DNA from: Methanoregula sp. UBA64
GTDB taxonomy: Archaea > Halobacteriota > Methanomicrobia > Methanomicrobiales > Methanospirillaceae
DNA length: 64,000 nt
Assembly: GCF_002502735.1 (NCBI RefSeq)
Contig: NZ_DAQC01000006.1
Span: 124,001 to 188,000, forward strand
Reading direction: 5' to 3'
The notes below the pieces were generated by a model. The model did no database searches. It was not told the origin of the DNA and was given only the letters and a program-made list of their open reading frames with translations. A program made the translations under genes and the position numbers. This document shows positions 34,420 to 44,523 of the stretch, piece by piece. The first letter of the stretch is position 1. Each line of letters opens with the position of its first letter.

Positions 34420-34568
34420 ATGAAATCGAACCTCCTTATCCTATCTCTCCCAAGCATACTTATACATAACCCGGGATCCGGGCCTCTTTTGGATGACAAA
34501 TCCCTATAAAAATAAAGAGCCCCGGGTCACGGCAGGAAATGCTCCGGGCAAAATACCGGAAACGGTGT

Positions 34569-34862
34569 CTATCCCCCGCCTTCACAGCTCTGGTCAATGT
34601 TTTTGAGCGATTCCTGGAGTTCAAGGCCCGCGGCATAATCGCGTTCCCGGCGGATGATCTCTTTTGCATCCTCATGGATCGCGGGCTTTTCACGGTGTGC
34701 CTCTTCTGCCGGGATCAGCAGGTCGATCCGGTACAGAAGATGAGTACTGTCGAGTTCGGCAAAACGGTTCCCGCTCACCTGTTCGATCCGCACCACAGAA
34801 CCGGTTGTTCCGGTGCGGGGGTACCTGACCCGCATACCAAGGGAGATCTCATCTGCTGCCAT
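34569..34862 (-). CDS. DUF2098 family protein
   Basis: 97 residues: ISLGMRVRYPRTGTTGSVVRIE is a small SH3/KOW-like beta barrel N-terminus typical of DUF2098, a methanogen family of unknown function. A charged helical C-terminus (ERDYAAGLELQESLKNI) follows, and the protein ends CEGGG. It has no signal peptide. It lies upstream of aIF2-gamma but 150 bp away with its own promoter region. Confidence 0.8.
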   Translation of the reverse strand: MAADEISLGMRVRYPRTGTTGSVVRIEQVSGNRFAELDSTHLLYRIDLLIPAEEAHREKPAIHEDAKEIIRRERDYAAGLELQESLKNIDQSCEGGG

Positions 34863-34962
34863 ACAAAGAACATGAGGTTATTGCGGTATAGATAGATTAT
34901 GGCCGGAACTACCGGGCGGATAACGGATCGGCAATTGTTAAAAAACGAGTGATAAGAAAATA

Positions 34963-37545
34963 TTAGTTGATGGTGAGTCCCTGCATCACTGCGGACTCAG
35001 GTACATCGAATGTGGCACCGGTTCCCACGATCCGGTATTTCCCGGTCGCTTTCACATCATAGGGATTGCCGGTTGTGGAATAGGGAACGACAAATTCACC
35101 GTTGGTGCTCTGCTGGCGGTACGTGAAGTTCCTGCCGGTATTTGAGACCAGCGGGACTTCGATGATTCCCGATCCTTTGATGTGTGCGCCTTTGACGTAT
35201 TCAAAGATCTTGACATACTTCAGGTCGTTCTTGTTGGATGTGAATACGTTGGTTGGCGATTCATAGACAAGGCGGTAATGCTGCAGGGCCGGGACATCTG
35301 TCACCGGCAGGATAAGGGAAGAACTGAGTACCGCCGCATGGTACCCGGCCGGGGCATTTTTATTATACTGCGCAGCTTTTGCCGCCGCCGCTGTGACGTT
35401 CATGGCTTCTGCATTGGTGAGGACCGGGTAAGAGACATGCGAGACACTCTCGTCGGCATATTCCACGTAGTAGGCGGCACTTGCCGCGGTCATCGAACCG
35501 TCGAAGTTGTGGAGCCGGGAGATCATTGTGTTGTAGTAGAGATCGGTGTTGAGGAGGGCCGACTGGTACCCGGTGCCGGTCTGGTCGGGTACAAGGACCG
35601 TCATCTGGTACGGGGCTGCGGCTGCCGTAGAGTTATACCAGGTGGCCATAGCCCAGAACTTACCGCTGTCCATCTCAACATCGGTGATTATGTATCTCGT
35701 TCCGTCGTGGTCGAGGATTGCATCTGCCGTCGATTCGTTGGTTGCCATGAAGTACGCTGCAGAACCGTCAGGACCGACAACTCCTGCCTGGAAGGGGTTT
35801 GCGTTGGGGATCCTCTTTGCTATGTACGTGATCATATGGCCGTAATCCCACCACGACATAACCCCGTAGGATGAGTTCGGGTAGGTGAAGGACTTCTTAT
35901 CGTAAACGGTGAGATAACCTACACCTGTCTGTGGGGTGTTGTTCTCCATCCAGACCAGGGAGTCCCTCCAGTCCGAATTCATCATCAGGGCGCCGCTGGA
36001 TGCATTGGTATAACTGTACGTGACCGAAGTATACACAAAGAGACATCCGATACCGGCAAGAACCGCGATCAGTGCAACTACAATATATTGTGTCGATGTG
36101 ACCGCAGGGCTTTTCTTTGGTGACTTTTTCTGCTTTTTCCCTTTCTTCTCATCAGCCACATCCTCGGATGCAGCAGCCGGTGCAGTACCCCTTGCAAGGC
36201 TTAAAAGATCTTTCCATCCGAGTTCGAGGACAAATCCGATACAGAGTGCAGACAGGAGGGCAATGTTGATGGCAAGGTAATATTCATACCGGACATGCTG
36301 GCAGGTGGAATACAGAACAACCGCGGACCATACCAGTACAAAGGTATCGTGGGGCCGGTTTTCCTTAAAGAAGATCCGGTACAACAGCACCAAAAATCCT
36401 CCGATCATGAGGATAAGCCCGTAGTTAAAGGCTGCCCAGGCATTCGCCGTTGTCCAGCCCCGTGCTTCCTGAACCGTATCTGTTACCGGTGCCTGGCCGA
36501 AGAACTGGAAGGCTGCACCGGTAAGCATATCAAAGATCTGCGGGCTGATGACGTACAGTATCGCAGCTCCGATTCCCGCAAGGGCAAGGAGGGCAAGAGG
36601 ATAATAGATGTGCGCCTTTCCCCTGAGGTACCGGGCCAGCAGGTAAAGGGCGGCTGTTCCTGCGATGATTGCAAGATATGCATAGACATGTGCTATGGAA
36701 TACGTTGCAAGTGAGAGGCCGGATGCTTTAAATCCAAAGATTACAAGTCCGATGATTGCTACGCTGAAAATTACTGCATTTGAAACAAGCAGGTACTCGC
36801 TTGGGGTGTCACGCCAGGAATTGATTACAAACTGGATGACGGTGAATACCACCACGATGAGGGCGAACACGATCATCGTGGGCATTAAAAAAAGCCCGAG
36901 AAGATAGGCTATTCCGGCAAGAACGGACAGCAGTGCCGTCTTTTTCCAGGATGCGAAGTCTTTCAGATCGATCTTCGCATCTTTCTCTGAGATCAGGAGG
37001 TAGATGTAGGCCAGGCAGAACAGGGTCGAAAAGAGGACTTCCCCGATATGGTGATCGAAATACCCATACAGGGACCGGTAAAAAAATTGTCCGGATACGA
37101 TGGCAGTAAATCCCGATGCAAGAAGGCCGGTCTTCCAGTCCCCGCAGAATTTGCCGACATAATACATCAGGACTACGGTTATGGCCGCCATGATTGGCGG
37201 AACAAAGAGGCAGGCCCCGATGATCTCGGGGCGGGTCACTGCACCGGCAATAAGGCAGGCAAAACCGGAGATATAGATAAAGAGCGGACCCCAGTAAATG
37301 TCAGTCCCATTTGGGTACTGCGTCATCGGGTCAAACCATGCATACGTGAAGTGGTTGGCAAGGAGGGACTCGACCTGCCTCAGGTTATAGAGCGGATCGT
37401 CGCTTCCCACCAGGAGGAGAATATCGGTGTGCCCACCGGACAAAATCATGGGCAACAGTCGGATCCACAGGCAGAAAACGACAAAAACCGCCACAATCCC
37501 GGCGATAAAAAGATTACGACGATTCAGAAAATCCAGATGTACCAT
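34963..37545 (-). CDS. aglB: Oligosaccharyltransferase AglB (STT3 family)
   Basis: 860-residue membrane enzyme transferring lipid-linked glycan to Asn in N-X-S/T sequons of exported proteins. The N-terminal half (to about residue 480) has roughly 12 hydrophobic segments, with the acidic catalytic loop around GSDDPLYNLRQVESLL. A Lys-rich cytoplasmic insertion (KKGKKQKKSPKK) falls near residue 470. The soluble C-terminal domain holds the signature WWDYG at 565-569. Length is typical of archaeal STT3. It lies 47 bp downstream of a GT4 glycosyltransferase gene on the same strand, consistent with an N-glycosylation locus. The pilins and archaellin-like protein of this window contain many sequons. 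Confidence 0.95.
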   Translation of the reverse strand: MVHLDFLNRRNLFIAGIVAVFVVFCLWIRLLPMILSGGHTDILLLVGSDDPLYNLRQVESLLANHFTYAWFDPMTQYPNGTDIYWGPLFIYISGFACLIAGAVTRPEIIGACLFVPPIMAAITVVLMYYVGKFCGDWKTGLLASGFTAIVSGQFFYRSLYGYFDHHIGEVLFSTLFCLAYIYLLISEKDAKIDLKDFASWKKTALLSVLAGIAYLLGLFLMPTMIVFALIVVVFTVIQFVINSWRDTPSEYLLVSNAVIFSVAIIGLVIFGFKASGLSLATYSIAHVYAYLAIIAGTAALYLLARYLRGKAHIYYPLALLALAGIGAAILYVISPQIFDMLTGAAFQFFGQAPVTDTVQEARGWTTANAWAAFNYGLILMIGGFLVLLYRIFFKENRPHDTFVLVWSAVVLYSTCQHVRYEYYLAINIALLSALCIGFVLELGWKDLLSLARGTAPAAASEDVADEKKGKKQKKSPKKSPAVTSTQYIVVALIAVLAGIGCLFVYTSVTYSYTNASSGALMMNSDWRDSLVWMENNTPQTGVGYLTVYDKKSFTYPNSSYGVMSWWDYGHMITYIAKRIPNANPFQAGVVGPDGSAAYFMATNESTADAILDHDGTRYIITDVEMDSGKFWAMATWYNSTAAAAPYQMTVLVPDQTGTGYQSALLNTDLYYNTMISRLHNFDGSMTAASAAYYVEYADESVSHVSYPVLTNAEAMNVTAAAAKAAQYNKNAPAGYHAAVLSSSLILPVTDVPALQHYRLVYESPTNVFTSNKNDLKYVKIFEYVKGAHIKGSGIIEVPLVSNTGRNFTYRQQSTNGEFVVPYSTTGNPYDVKATGKYRIVGTGATFDVPESAVMQGLTIN

Positions 37546-37592
37546 AAATCGAACCTATCCTTCACGTATTAGCTCAGTGTTTGTAGCATTAA

Positions 37593-38744
37593 TTATTTGG
37601 ATAGAGAGATCTCTTTTAAATTTTTAAGGATCGATTCCATTTGGCGGGCCTTTTCCTTCCAGCTATACTGACTGACATCAATCTTGAGAACAACGGGTTT
37701 ATCCATCAAATATTTTATATGCGTAATAAACTCTTCCTGAGTCCGATAGACAAATAGGTTTTTTCCCGCAATCCGTTCGACATCGGGTATGGGGCGCATT
37801 ATAATTGGTTTCCCACAAGCCGAGTATTCAAAAAATTTGTTTGGCAGGGCAATATCTTCCCACTGTGGTGGCGAAAGGGGGATAGTACAGACATCCATGC
37901 AGGAAATATAGTCGGGAAGTTCTGTATATGGTCTGGTCCCGGTGAAGATTATCTGATTGAGTACTCCTAATTGTTGTGCAAGTTCACGTAGTTTCGTAGC
38001 ATAATCAGTGAATAGTGAATCACCGACAATAAGAAGGCGCGTATTTTTTCTGTAATGCAGCAGGTCGGGGAGCGCCCGGATCATCTCATCGATTGCATAC
38101 CACCTTTCAACACTTCCTGAGAATCCTATCACGAAGTCATCGGCACCAATTCCCAGCCGGTGCCGCATCTGCAGGCCGTTTTTGGGAACAAAAATGTCTG
38201 TATTAACACCGTTTGTAATGAGATCTGCAGAAAATCCCAGTTTTTTTAGTTTATCCACAAGCGAAGGAGATACTGTGGTAATTCTATCACTTGAGACAAG
38301 GTTGTGCCGGGTAATCTCCCAGACACCTCTCCTAACGGTATTGGCAAGAAATTTGTTTTTGAAATAAGCTGCAGCCGAGTCCGGGAACCAGTCTTTGAGA
38401 TCGAAAAGGACCGGTATCCCATTTTTCTTTGCCGCTGAAATGACGGCAGATCCCGCAAGAATATGGGCGGCAACAATAACATCGATTCGGTTTTCACGGA
38501 GGATCTTGTTGAAGATATAATAATGATAAGGAGCGTTAATGGTGTAATGCAGGAATGGATTTTTTATAGGGAATTGTGTCGCCTCTTCAATAATAAGCCG
38601 GGTTTCACGTGTTGCACCCCGGCTGACATGGAAATGGGCGACATGGACTTCATGGCGGGTGGCGAGTTCTTCGAAAATGTAATGGTGCCGCGAAGGAATT
38701 GGGTGATGAATGTAATCCTGAGTGGAGACAAGTAGGATTCTCAT
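37593..38744 (-). CDS. GT4-family glycosyltransferase
   Basis: 383 residues with the two-Rossmann GT-B fold. The N-terminal acceptor domain is followed by IGFSGSVERWYAIDEMIRAL and LLIVGDSLF. The GT4 E-x7-E-like region reads PNKFFEYSACGKPIIM. The sugar and acceptor cannot be read from the sequence. Base composition is more AT-rich than the neighbours, which hints at horizontal acquisition, common for surface-glycan genes. It probably shares a transcript with aglB. The TATA box TTATATTTTT lies at about 38790-38800. Confidence 0.9.
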   Translation of the reverse strand: MRILLVSTQDYIHHPIPSRHHYIFEELATRHEVHVAHFHVSRGATRETRLIIEEATQFPIKNPFLHYTINAPYHYYIFNKILRENRIDVIVAAHILAGSAVISAAKKNGIPVLFDLKDWFPDSAAAYFKNKFLANTVRRGVWEITRHNLVSSDRITTVSPSLVDKLKKLGFSADLITNGVNTDIFVPKNGLQMRHRLGIGADDFVIGFSGSVERWYAIDEMIRALPDLLHYRKNTRLLIVGDSLFTDYATKLRELAQQLGVLNQIIFTGTRPYTELPDYISCMDVCTIPLSPPQWEDIALPNKFFEYSACGKPIIMRPIPDVERIAGKNLFVYRTQEEFITHIKYLMDKPVVLKIDVSQYSWKEKARQMESILKNLKEISLSK

Positions 38745-39097
38745 AGAAATCTCACTAGTTCTGGCAATGGATTGGCGGGTTAAATGTTCCTTATATTTTT
38801 CTCGTGCGAACCATTATCAAGATCGAGGGGAGTTCCCGTATATGAGCCGGACAGTCGATGGCAAGCATATGAGCCGGCACATCTTATAATCCAATCGCTC
38901 CTGCTGCGACCAACGCACCGATTCTAATCTCAACAACGGGATGTCACCTCTCATTTGATAAGGGTTCCTTACCTGAACACCGCATCGTCTCCCTTTTTGT
39001 TTCAATAACCGTAGTAGTTGCCATGTTTACTCATAAGAGTACCCCTCGTGTCACCGGTTTAAAACCCGAATGTTTTTTCTGTTTTAGCCCCCTTCAC
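38745..39097. other. Intergenic region between glmS and the glycosyltransferase gene
   Basis: 353 bp. The right boundary is the 3' end of glmS and the left is the glycosyltransferase promoter (minus-strand TATA at 38790-38800). Two direct copies of ATATGAGCCGG start at about 38838 and 38868. A 62-codon minus-strand frame (38817-39005) lacks a ribosome-binding site and is not called. Nothing else is recognised. Confidence 0.5.
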
Positions 39098-40840
39098 TCA
39101 CTCCACCGTCACGCTCTTTGCAAGGTTTCTTGGCTTATCAATATCCCTTCCCAGAGCAACTGCGGTCCGGTATGCCAGAAGCTGGAGAACCACAAGACTG
39201 GTGAGTACTTCGGTAAAGTATGGCGTCTTTGGCAGGGGGATAAAGAGATCTGCAATCTCCGGCAGATCAGGATCCCCGGCTCTGCCGAGAGCAATCACGG
39301 GGGATCCCCGTGCCTTGATCTCCTTGATATTGGAGACCATCACATCGTAGGTCTCACCGGACAGGCAGATGGCGATAACCGGTGTTTCCTCTGAAAGGAG
39401 GGCAAAAGGCCCGTGTTTTAACTCTCCCGCTGCAAAACCCTCTGCGTGGATGTATGAGATCTCCTTCATCTTGAGGGCTCCTTCCAGTGCAACCGGGTAG
39501 AACGGGCCGCGCCCGATATAAAACATACTCTTTGCATCTTTACACAGATCAACGGCCGCGGACAGGTCCATTAACAGGACTTCCTCGATCGCCTGGTGTG
39601 CATGCAGGAGGGTCTCCGTGTATTTCCCCTCCGACCGGGCATCGACAATCCGCATGAGAACCGCAAGCTGGGCAACAAACGATTTGGTGGCAGCAACGCT
39701 GATCTCCGGCCCGGCCCGCATAAAGAGCGTTGCTTCGGCAACCCTGCTGATGGAACTTCCCAGCACATTGGTAATGGCAAGGGTCCGGCAGTTATGTGCC
39801 CGTGCCTGCCTGATCGCGATAAGCGTATCCGCGGTTTCCCCTGACTGGGAAATTCCGATGACCAGGCCCCCGTACGGCGGGGGAAAATACCGGAATTCAG
39901 AGGCAGCATCGACACGCACAGGAATGCCGCAGGTCTCTTCGAGCAGGTACTTGAATATCAGCCCGGCATGGTACGAGGAGCCACAGGCCACGACGCTGAT
40001 GGAATCAGCCTGGCAGGCAAACCGGGGGATCCGGTTTTTGTCGTCTGCCAGGACCGTGGCAAAAAAGGCCTGCGGCTGTTCGTAGATCTCTTTTACCATA
40101 TAATGGGGAAATCCGCCTTTCCTTACCTCATCGGGCGACCAGTCGATCAGCTCCACGGCACGGGTGACCGGCTGTCCGGCGTTTGTGATCGCTATGCCGG
40201 TTCTTTTCAGGCAGGCAAGATCGCCGTCTTCAAGGAAAACGGCCCGTTCGGTATATTCGAGAACCGGTGTCATATCCGATGCAGCAAAGTATTCCCCGTC
40301 GCCAATACCGAGCACCAGGGGACTCCCGGACCGGGCTGCAACAAGCAGGTCCGTACGTTTTGCAATAACGAGCAAAGCGTACGACCCCTTAAGCTGAGGC
40401 AGGGTTTCCTGTACCGCAGCCGCAAGATCGTGAGATTGTGCGTAATGTTCTTCGATGAGGTGAACCACGACTTCCGTATCCGTTTCCGAGCGGAAGGAGT
40501 GGCCCCGTGCAATGAGTCCCTTTTTTAATTCCCCGAAGTTCTCGATGATCCCGTTATGGACAATGGCTATCTCATCCCTGCAGTCCGTGTGGGGGTGGGC
40601 ATTTTGATCGTTCGGGACGCCATGGGTTGCCCACCGGGTATGCCCGATGCCAAGGGTGCCGTGCAGTTGGATTATTTTTGCGTATTCCGAGATCCGTCCC
40701 TGGTGTTTTTCCACCTCGAGACAATCTCCTGTTGTCGCAATGCCAAACGAATCGTATCCCCGGTATTCGAGTTTTTTTAAGCCATCAAGGATCAGGGGAC
40801 CTGCCTGCCGTCTCCCGATATACCCGACAATGCCACACAC
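39098..40840 (-). CDS. glmS: Glutamine-fructose-6-phosphate aminotransferase
   Basis: 580-residue enzyme making glucosamine 6-phosphate, first step of UDP-GlcNAc synthesis. The N-terminal Ntn glutaminase has catalytic Cys2 in MCGIVGYIG; two SIS domains follow (ISQSGETADTL and the C-terminal AVALGRDIDKPRNLAKSVTVE). The length is slightly below the bacterial enzyme (about 610). It is the last gene of the glmM-GlmU-like-GlmU-like-glmS operon, starting 1 bp after the previous stop. Confidence 0.96.
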   Translation of the reverse strand: MCGIVGYIGRRQAGPLILDGLKKLEYRGYDSFGIATTGDCLEVEKHQGRISEYAKIIQLHGTLGIGHTRWATHGVPNDQNAHPHTDCRDEIAIVHNGIIENFGELKKGLIARGHSFRSETDTEVVVHLIEEHYAQSHDLAAAVQETLPQLKGSYALLVIAKRTDLLVAARSGSPLVLGIGDGEYFAASDMTPVLEYTERAVFLEDGDLACLKRTGIAITNAGQPVTRAVELIDWSPDEVRKGGFPHYMVKEIYEQPQAFFATVLADDKNRIPRFACQADSISVVACGSSYHAGLIFKYLLEETCGIPVRVDAASEFRYFPPPYGGLVIGISQSGETADTLIAIRQARAHNCRTLAITNVLGSSISRVAEATLFMRAGPEISVAATKSFVAQLAVLMRIVDARSEGKYTETLLHAHQAIEEVLLMDLSAAVDLCKDAKSMFYIGRGPFYPVALEGALKMKEISYIHAEGFAAGELKHGPFALLSEETPVIAICLSGETYDVMVSNIKEIKARGSPVIALGRAGDPDLPEIADLFIPLPKTPYFTEVLTSLVVLQLLAYRTAVALGRDIDKPRNLAKSVTVE

Positions 40841-40841
40841 G

Positions 40842-41996
40842 TTATATCACCAGGGTGCTATCAGGAATAATACGGGAGATTACGTTTTGGTCGCTGTCCG
40901 AAACGACATTGTTCCCGAGGATGCTGTTGCTGATCCGGGAGAACGGGCCGCAGCGGACATGGTCGCCAATGATCGCCCCGAACCCGGTATGGACCGGAAC
41001 CCCTTCGATTTCCAGCAGGCCCTCCGCTCGTCCTGTCGAAGTATGATCTCCAAGCGTGCAGCGCTCCCCTATAACGGCATCCACGATCCGGGAGTGCGAG
41101 GCAATGCATGTATCGTCCATGATTACCGAATTCCCGAGAAGGCTTAACGGCTCCACGGTGACCCGGGATCCGAGGCTGGTGTTCGGGAGGATACAGCAGT
41201 TCGGCCCGATCGTGCAGTCGTCACCGATGATCACCGGCCCGGTAATCACCGTATTGGGGCCGATGGTCGAGCCCTTCCCGATCTGGACCGGCCCGGTGAT
41301 TGTGGCCTGACGGCTTGCGACGCCTTCACGGGCTGAAGGCAGGTGCCGGAGGAGCCGCTGGTTTAATGTGAGCAGGTCCCAGGGGTAGATAGCATCCTGC
41401 CAGTCATCGGCGGGGACTGCACGGATAAAAGTGCCTGCATCGATCATACCGGCAATGACATCGGTCATGTCGTTGCAGTGATTCTTTTGGAACACCTCTC
41501 TGGTGAGGGAATAGATGCCGGTGCTGACCTGGAAACTGGCGGCATGTTCCGGTTTTTCCACAATGCTTTCTGCTCTGCCGTCACTCACGGTTACAACGCC
41601 GAAATTCGACGGGTGGGGATGCTCTTTGACAAGAATAGCATTTTTGATATCCTTGATCCGTGCTATGGACTGCGCATCGATATAATTATCCCCGGGCAGG
41701 AGAAGGAAATCCCCGTGGATATTATCTTTTGCCTGTGCGAGTGCATGGGCTGTTCCGAGCTGTTTTTCCTGCACGACCACGGTGACCGGGATGTCGAGCT
41801 GGTTTAAGTAACGGGTCACCTGTTCCTTGCGATATCCGACAACGACTATGATCTCCCGGATGCCGTTTTTCATGAGTGCATCGATCGTGTACGCGATGAT
41901 CGGGCGGTTGGCTACCGGTATCATCGCCTTGGGGCGGCTCCACGTGAGCGGCCGGACCCTTTTTCCCTCTCCTGCTGCAAGGATAACTGCCTGCAT
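40842..41996 (-). CDS. GlmU-like bifunctional sugar-1-phosphate nucleotidyltransferase/acetyltransferase (first copy)
   Basis: 384 residues. An N-terminal nucleotidyltransferase domain (VILAAGEGKRVRPLTWSRPK, LLLPGDNYID, IVEKPEHA) is followed by a left-handed beta-helix of hexapeptide repeats (GSTIGPNTVITGPVIIGDD). The pair of domains fits acetylation of GlcN-1-P and its uridylylation to UDP-GlcNAc. ATG at 41996 is preceded by GGTGA; the GTG at 42005 directly abuts the upstream stop. It is one of two adjacent paralogues, so one may act on another sugar such as glucose 1-phosphate. Confidence 0.9.
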   Translation of the reverse strand: MQAVILAAGEGKRVRPLTWSRPKAMIPVANRPIIAYTIDALMKNGIREIIVVVGYRKEQVTRYLNQLDIPVTVVVQEKQLGTAHALAQAKDNIHGDFLLLPGDNYIDAQSIARIKDIKNAILVKEHPHPSNFGVVTVSDGRAESIVEKPEHAASFQVSTGIYSLTREVFQKNHCNDMTDVIAGMIDAGTFIRAVPADDWQDAIYPWDLLTLNQRLLRHLPSAREGVASRQATITGPVQIGKGSTIGPNTVITGPVIIGDDCTIGPNCCILPNTSLGSRVTVEPLSLLGNSVIMDDTCIASHSRIVDAVIGERCTLGDHTSTGRAEGLLEIEGVPVHTGFGAIIGDHVRCGPFSRISNSILGNNVVSDSDQNVISRIIPDSTLVI

Positions 41997-42005
41997 TGTT
42001 TTCAC

Positions 42006-43205
42006 CTACCTGATTGTCGCATTCTCTCCGAATTTACCGTGAATATACGAACCGGGTGCAAAATGGGCCCCGCTGCCGATCACCGAACCCACGTTGACCG
42101 AGCAGTTGATCCCAAACCGCACGTTGTCCCCGACAACCGCCCCGAACTTCGTATGCCGGGTATCGTGACCCGCCACCCTGACCGGGGCATGGTCGTGCCG
42201 GAGGTTGGCTACCTTGGTCCCGGCGCCGAAGTTACAGCCGCTCCCGATGACAGAATCGCCGATATAATTAAAGTGGGGGATTTTTGTCCCTGGCATAATA
42301 ATGGAATTTTTCAGTTCCGTACAGTGCCCGATGTGACAGTTATCGCCTATACTTGTGGCACCCCGGATGTAAGCATGGGGACCGATCTTACAGTTGTTCC
42401 CGATGATGCAGGGGCCCTCGATATACGTCCCCGATTTGATCACCGATCCTTTCCCGACAATGACCTTTCCGGAGGTGTACACACCCTCTTCTATGGTGCC
42501 GTCATTCTGTGCACCTGCCGGTTCCAGCAGCAGGGCATTTGCATCCAGCAGGTCCCACGGGTACCCGAGATCCCTCCACGACGGGAGCGGGACTGCCCGG
42601 AGCCGGTGTTCCTCTATGAGGGCCGTAAGCGCATCGGTGAGTTCGAGTTCCCCGCGTGATGAGAGCCCTACCTTTTCCAGCAGGTCGAAGATCTCCGGGC
42701 CAAAAAGATAGGCGCCGGCGTTAATGATGTTTGATTTCGGGTGCGCCGACTTCTCTTCAAGAGAGGTGACCGTATCTCCCTCCAAGAGCACGACCCCGAA
42801 GTCCCCGGGGTGATCGGTCGTGCTCGTACCCATAACCGGCGCCGGTGTCCGAATAATGCGGGAAATATCGGCACTCGAAAGGATCATGTCGCCGTTCATG
42901 GCAAGGAACGGTCCGGATACGAAATCCCGGGCCGAGAGCAGTGCATCGGCCGTTCCCGCCTGCTGCCGTTGTCGGCAATACCGGATCCTTACTCCCCAGC
43001 GCGAACCGTCGCCAAAATAACTGCGGACTTCCCGTTCGCCATATCCGACCACAAAGACAAACCCGGTTATGCCGGCGTCCTTTGCCGCGAGCACAAGGTG
43101 CTCCATCATCGGGCGGTTTGCCACCGGGAGCATCACTTTCGGGCGCTGTGCAGTGAGCGGACGCATCCGTTTCCCTTCACCGGCAGCCAGCACAACGCAT
43201 TCCAT
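42006..43205 (-). CDS. GlmU-like bifunctional sugar-1-phosphate nucleotidyltransferase/acetyltransferase (second copy)
   Basis: 399 residues with the same two-domain layout as its neighbour: CVVLAAGEGKRMRPLTAQRPK, AMNGDMILS, then a longer hexapeptide helix (VGKGSVIKSGTYIEGP) and a C-terminal GRKGPGS-like helix region (GSVIGSGAHFAPGSYIHG). It is closer in layout to archaeal GlmU acting in UDP-GlcNAc synthesis. The start is ATG at 43205 rather than the TTG at 43214. It directly follows glmM by 24 bp in the same operon. Which of the two paralogues makes UDP-GlcNAc cannot be told here. Confidence 0.9.
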   Translation of the reverse strand: MECVVLAAGEGKRMRPLTAQRPKVMLPVANRPMMEHLVLAAKDAGITGFVFVVGYGEREVRSYFGDGSRWGVRIRYCRQRQQAGTADALLSARDFVSGPFLAMNGDMILSSADISRIIRTPAPVMGTSTTDHPGDFGVVLLEGDTVTSLEEKSAHPKSNIINAGAYLFGPEIFDLLEKVGLSSRGELELTDALTALIEEHRLRAVPLPSWRDLGYPWDLLDANALLLEPAGAQNDGTIEEGVYTSGKVIVGKGSVIKSGTYIEGPCIIGNNCKIGPHAYIRGATSIGDNCHIGHCTELKNSIIMPGTKIPHFNYIGDSVIGSGCNFGAGTKVANLRHDHAPVRVAGHDTRHTKFGAVVGDNVRFGINCSVNVGSVIGSGAHFAPGSYIHGKFGENATIR

Positions 43206-43229
43206 ACGTACCAAATCCTTCTCTCAAAG

Positions 43230-44480
43230 TTAAGGTGTTTTCCCCTGCATAAGGCAGGTTTTTGCCGCCCGCATCATCTCTTTTGCTGCATCGGGCGTTG
43301 TGCCCTCCGCCGTGATCCGGATCTTGGGCTCGGTCCCGCTCGCCCGGATGAGATACCACCCGTTCTCTTTTGCAACACGGATGCCATCGGTAGGTATAGC
43401 AGCGCCAAGGCCGGTAACTTTCTCCCGTGCCTTCTCATCGCGGAACGATTCGCGGAGAATCGTGTACGAAGGCATGGCATCCAGGCGTTCCGCTACATCG
43501 CATCCCGATGCGATCTCGCAGAAGAGCGCTGCGGCAAAGGGGCCATCCGGGCAGTAGGAGATCTGCGGGAAGATCCAGGCACCGCTCGGCTCCCCGCCGA
43601 AGTCCCCCCAGGACCGCAGCTCCTCCGAGACATAGGCATCGCCTACCGGCGTACGGCGGACTTCGGCAGTCTCCTCAACAAGCATCGAGGCATCGCTTGT
43701 CGTGACCACCCGTTTTGCATTGAGATGTTCGGCAAAGAGCATCAGGAGGTGATCGCCGTCGATATACCGTCCGCGGTTGTCGAACGCCATCATGCGGTCG
43801 GCATCGCCATCGTGCACAACCGCACACGCAGCCCCGGTCTTTGTTACCATCTCCCCCACGTACCCGAGATATTCTTTGAGCGGTTCCGAAGGCCGGCCGA
43901 AATATCCCATGGGATTGCTGGTAAGGCACATGGTCCTTGCGCCGGCCTCTTCCAGCATCGGGGGAGTCTGGACCGAACCGGCGCCGTTTCCGCAGTCGAT
44001 AATAACAAAAAGGCCGGGATCTATGGAGACTTCGTCGAGGATCGCTTTTCGGTGGGGCGTGAGCACGTCAACAGAAGTTTCCGTTCCCTGCCTGCGCCAA
44101 TCCGCCCAGTGCAGCTCCTTAAGCCGGGCCTCGACTTCCCGCTGCTGATCCTGCAGAAACGAGGAACCGTCCGGGTTGAACAGCTTGATCCCGTTGTACT
44201 CTTCGGGATTGTGGGAGGCGGTGATCATACACCCCGCCGTTGCCGTGCGGGCACTGTACGCGATTGCGGGGGTCGGGGCGATCCCGGCAAAGCGTGCCTG
44301 CCCGCCGGTCTCAAGGATGCCGGCAATTATTGCCCGGGCCAGGAGCGGGCTTGTTGTCCGGGTATCGGTTCCTACGATACAATCTGGAAAATGTTCGCCG
44401 AGCACGGCACCGACTGCCAGTGCCGTTTCCACCAGTGTCCGGTCAAACCTCTGTCGGATACCGGACGAGCCAAAAAGCAT
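43230..44480 (-). CDS. glmM: Phosphoglucosamine mutase
   Basis: 416-residue alpha-D-phosphohexomutase interconverting glucosamine 6- and 1-phosphate. The catalytic phosphoserine is in ITASHNPEEYNG, the metal loop is DGDADRM, the sugar-binding loop GEPSGAW and the phosphate-binding loop RASGTEPKIR. It is shorter than bacterial GlmM (about 445) but of normal archaeal length. First gene of the UDP-GlcNAc operon. Confidence 0.93.
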   Translation of the reverse strand: MLFGSSGIRQRFDRTLVETALAVGAVLGEHFPDCIVGTDTRTTSPLLARAIIAGILETGGQARFAGIAPTPAIAYSARTATAGCMITASHNPEEYNGIKLFNPDGSSFLQDQQREVEARLKELHWADWRRQGTETSVDVLTPHRKAILDEVSIDPGLFVIIDCGNGAGSVQTPPMLEEAGARTMCLTSNPMGYFGRPSEPLKEYLGYVGEMVTKTGAACAVVHDGDADRMMAFDNRGRYIDGDHLLMLFAEHLNAKRVVTTSDASMLVEETAEVRRTPVGDAYVSEELRSWGDFGGEPSGAWIFPQISYCPDGPFAAALFCEIASGCDVAERLDAMPSYTILRESFRDEKAREKVTGLGAAIPTDGIRVAKENGWYLIRASGTEPKIRITAEGTTPDAAKEMMRAAKTCLMQGKTP

Positions 44481-44523
44481 GTATGAGGGTGGGCGGTTTA
44501 TATAAAAAGAGTTTTAGCCCCGG

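Noticed and set aside
38817..39005. 62-codon minus-strand frame between glmS and the glycosyltransferase gene
   Set aside because: No ribosome-binding site, no family resemblance and irregular codon use; likely chance.
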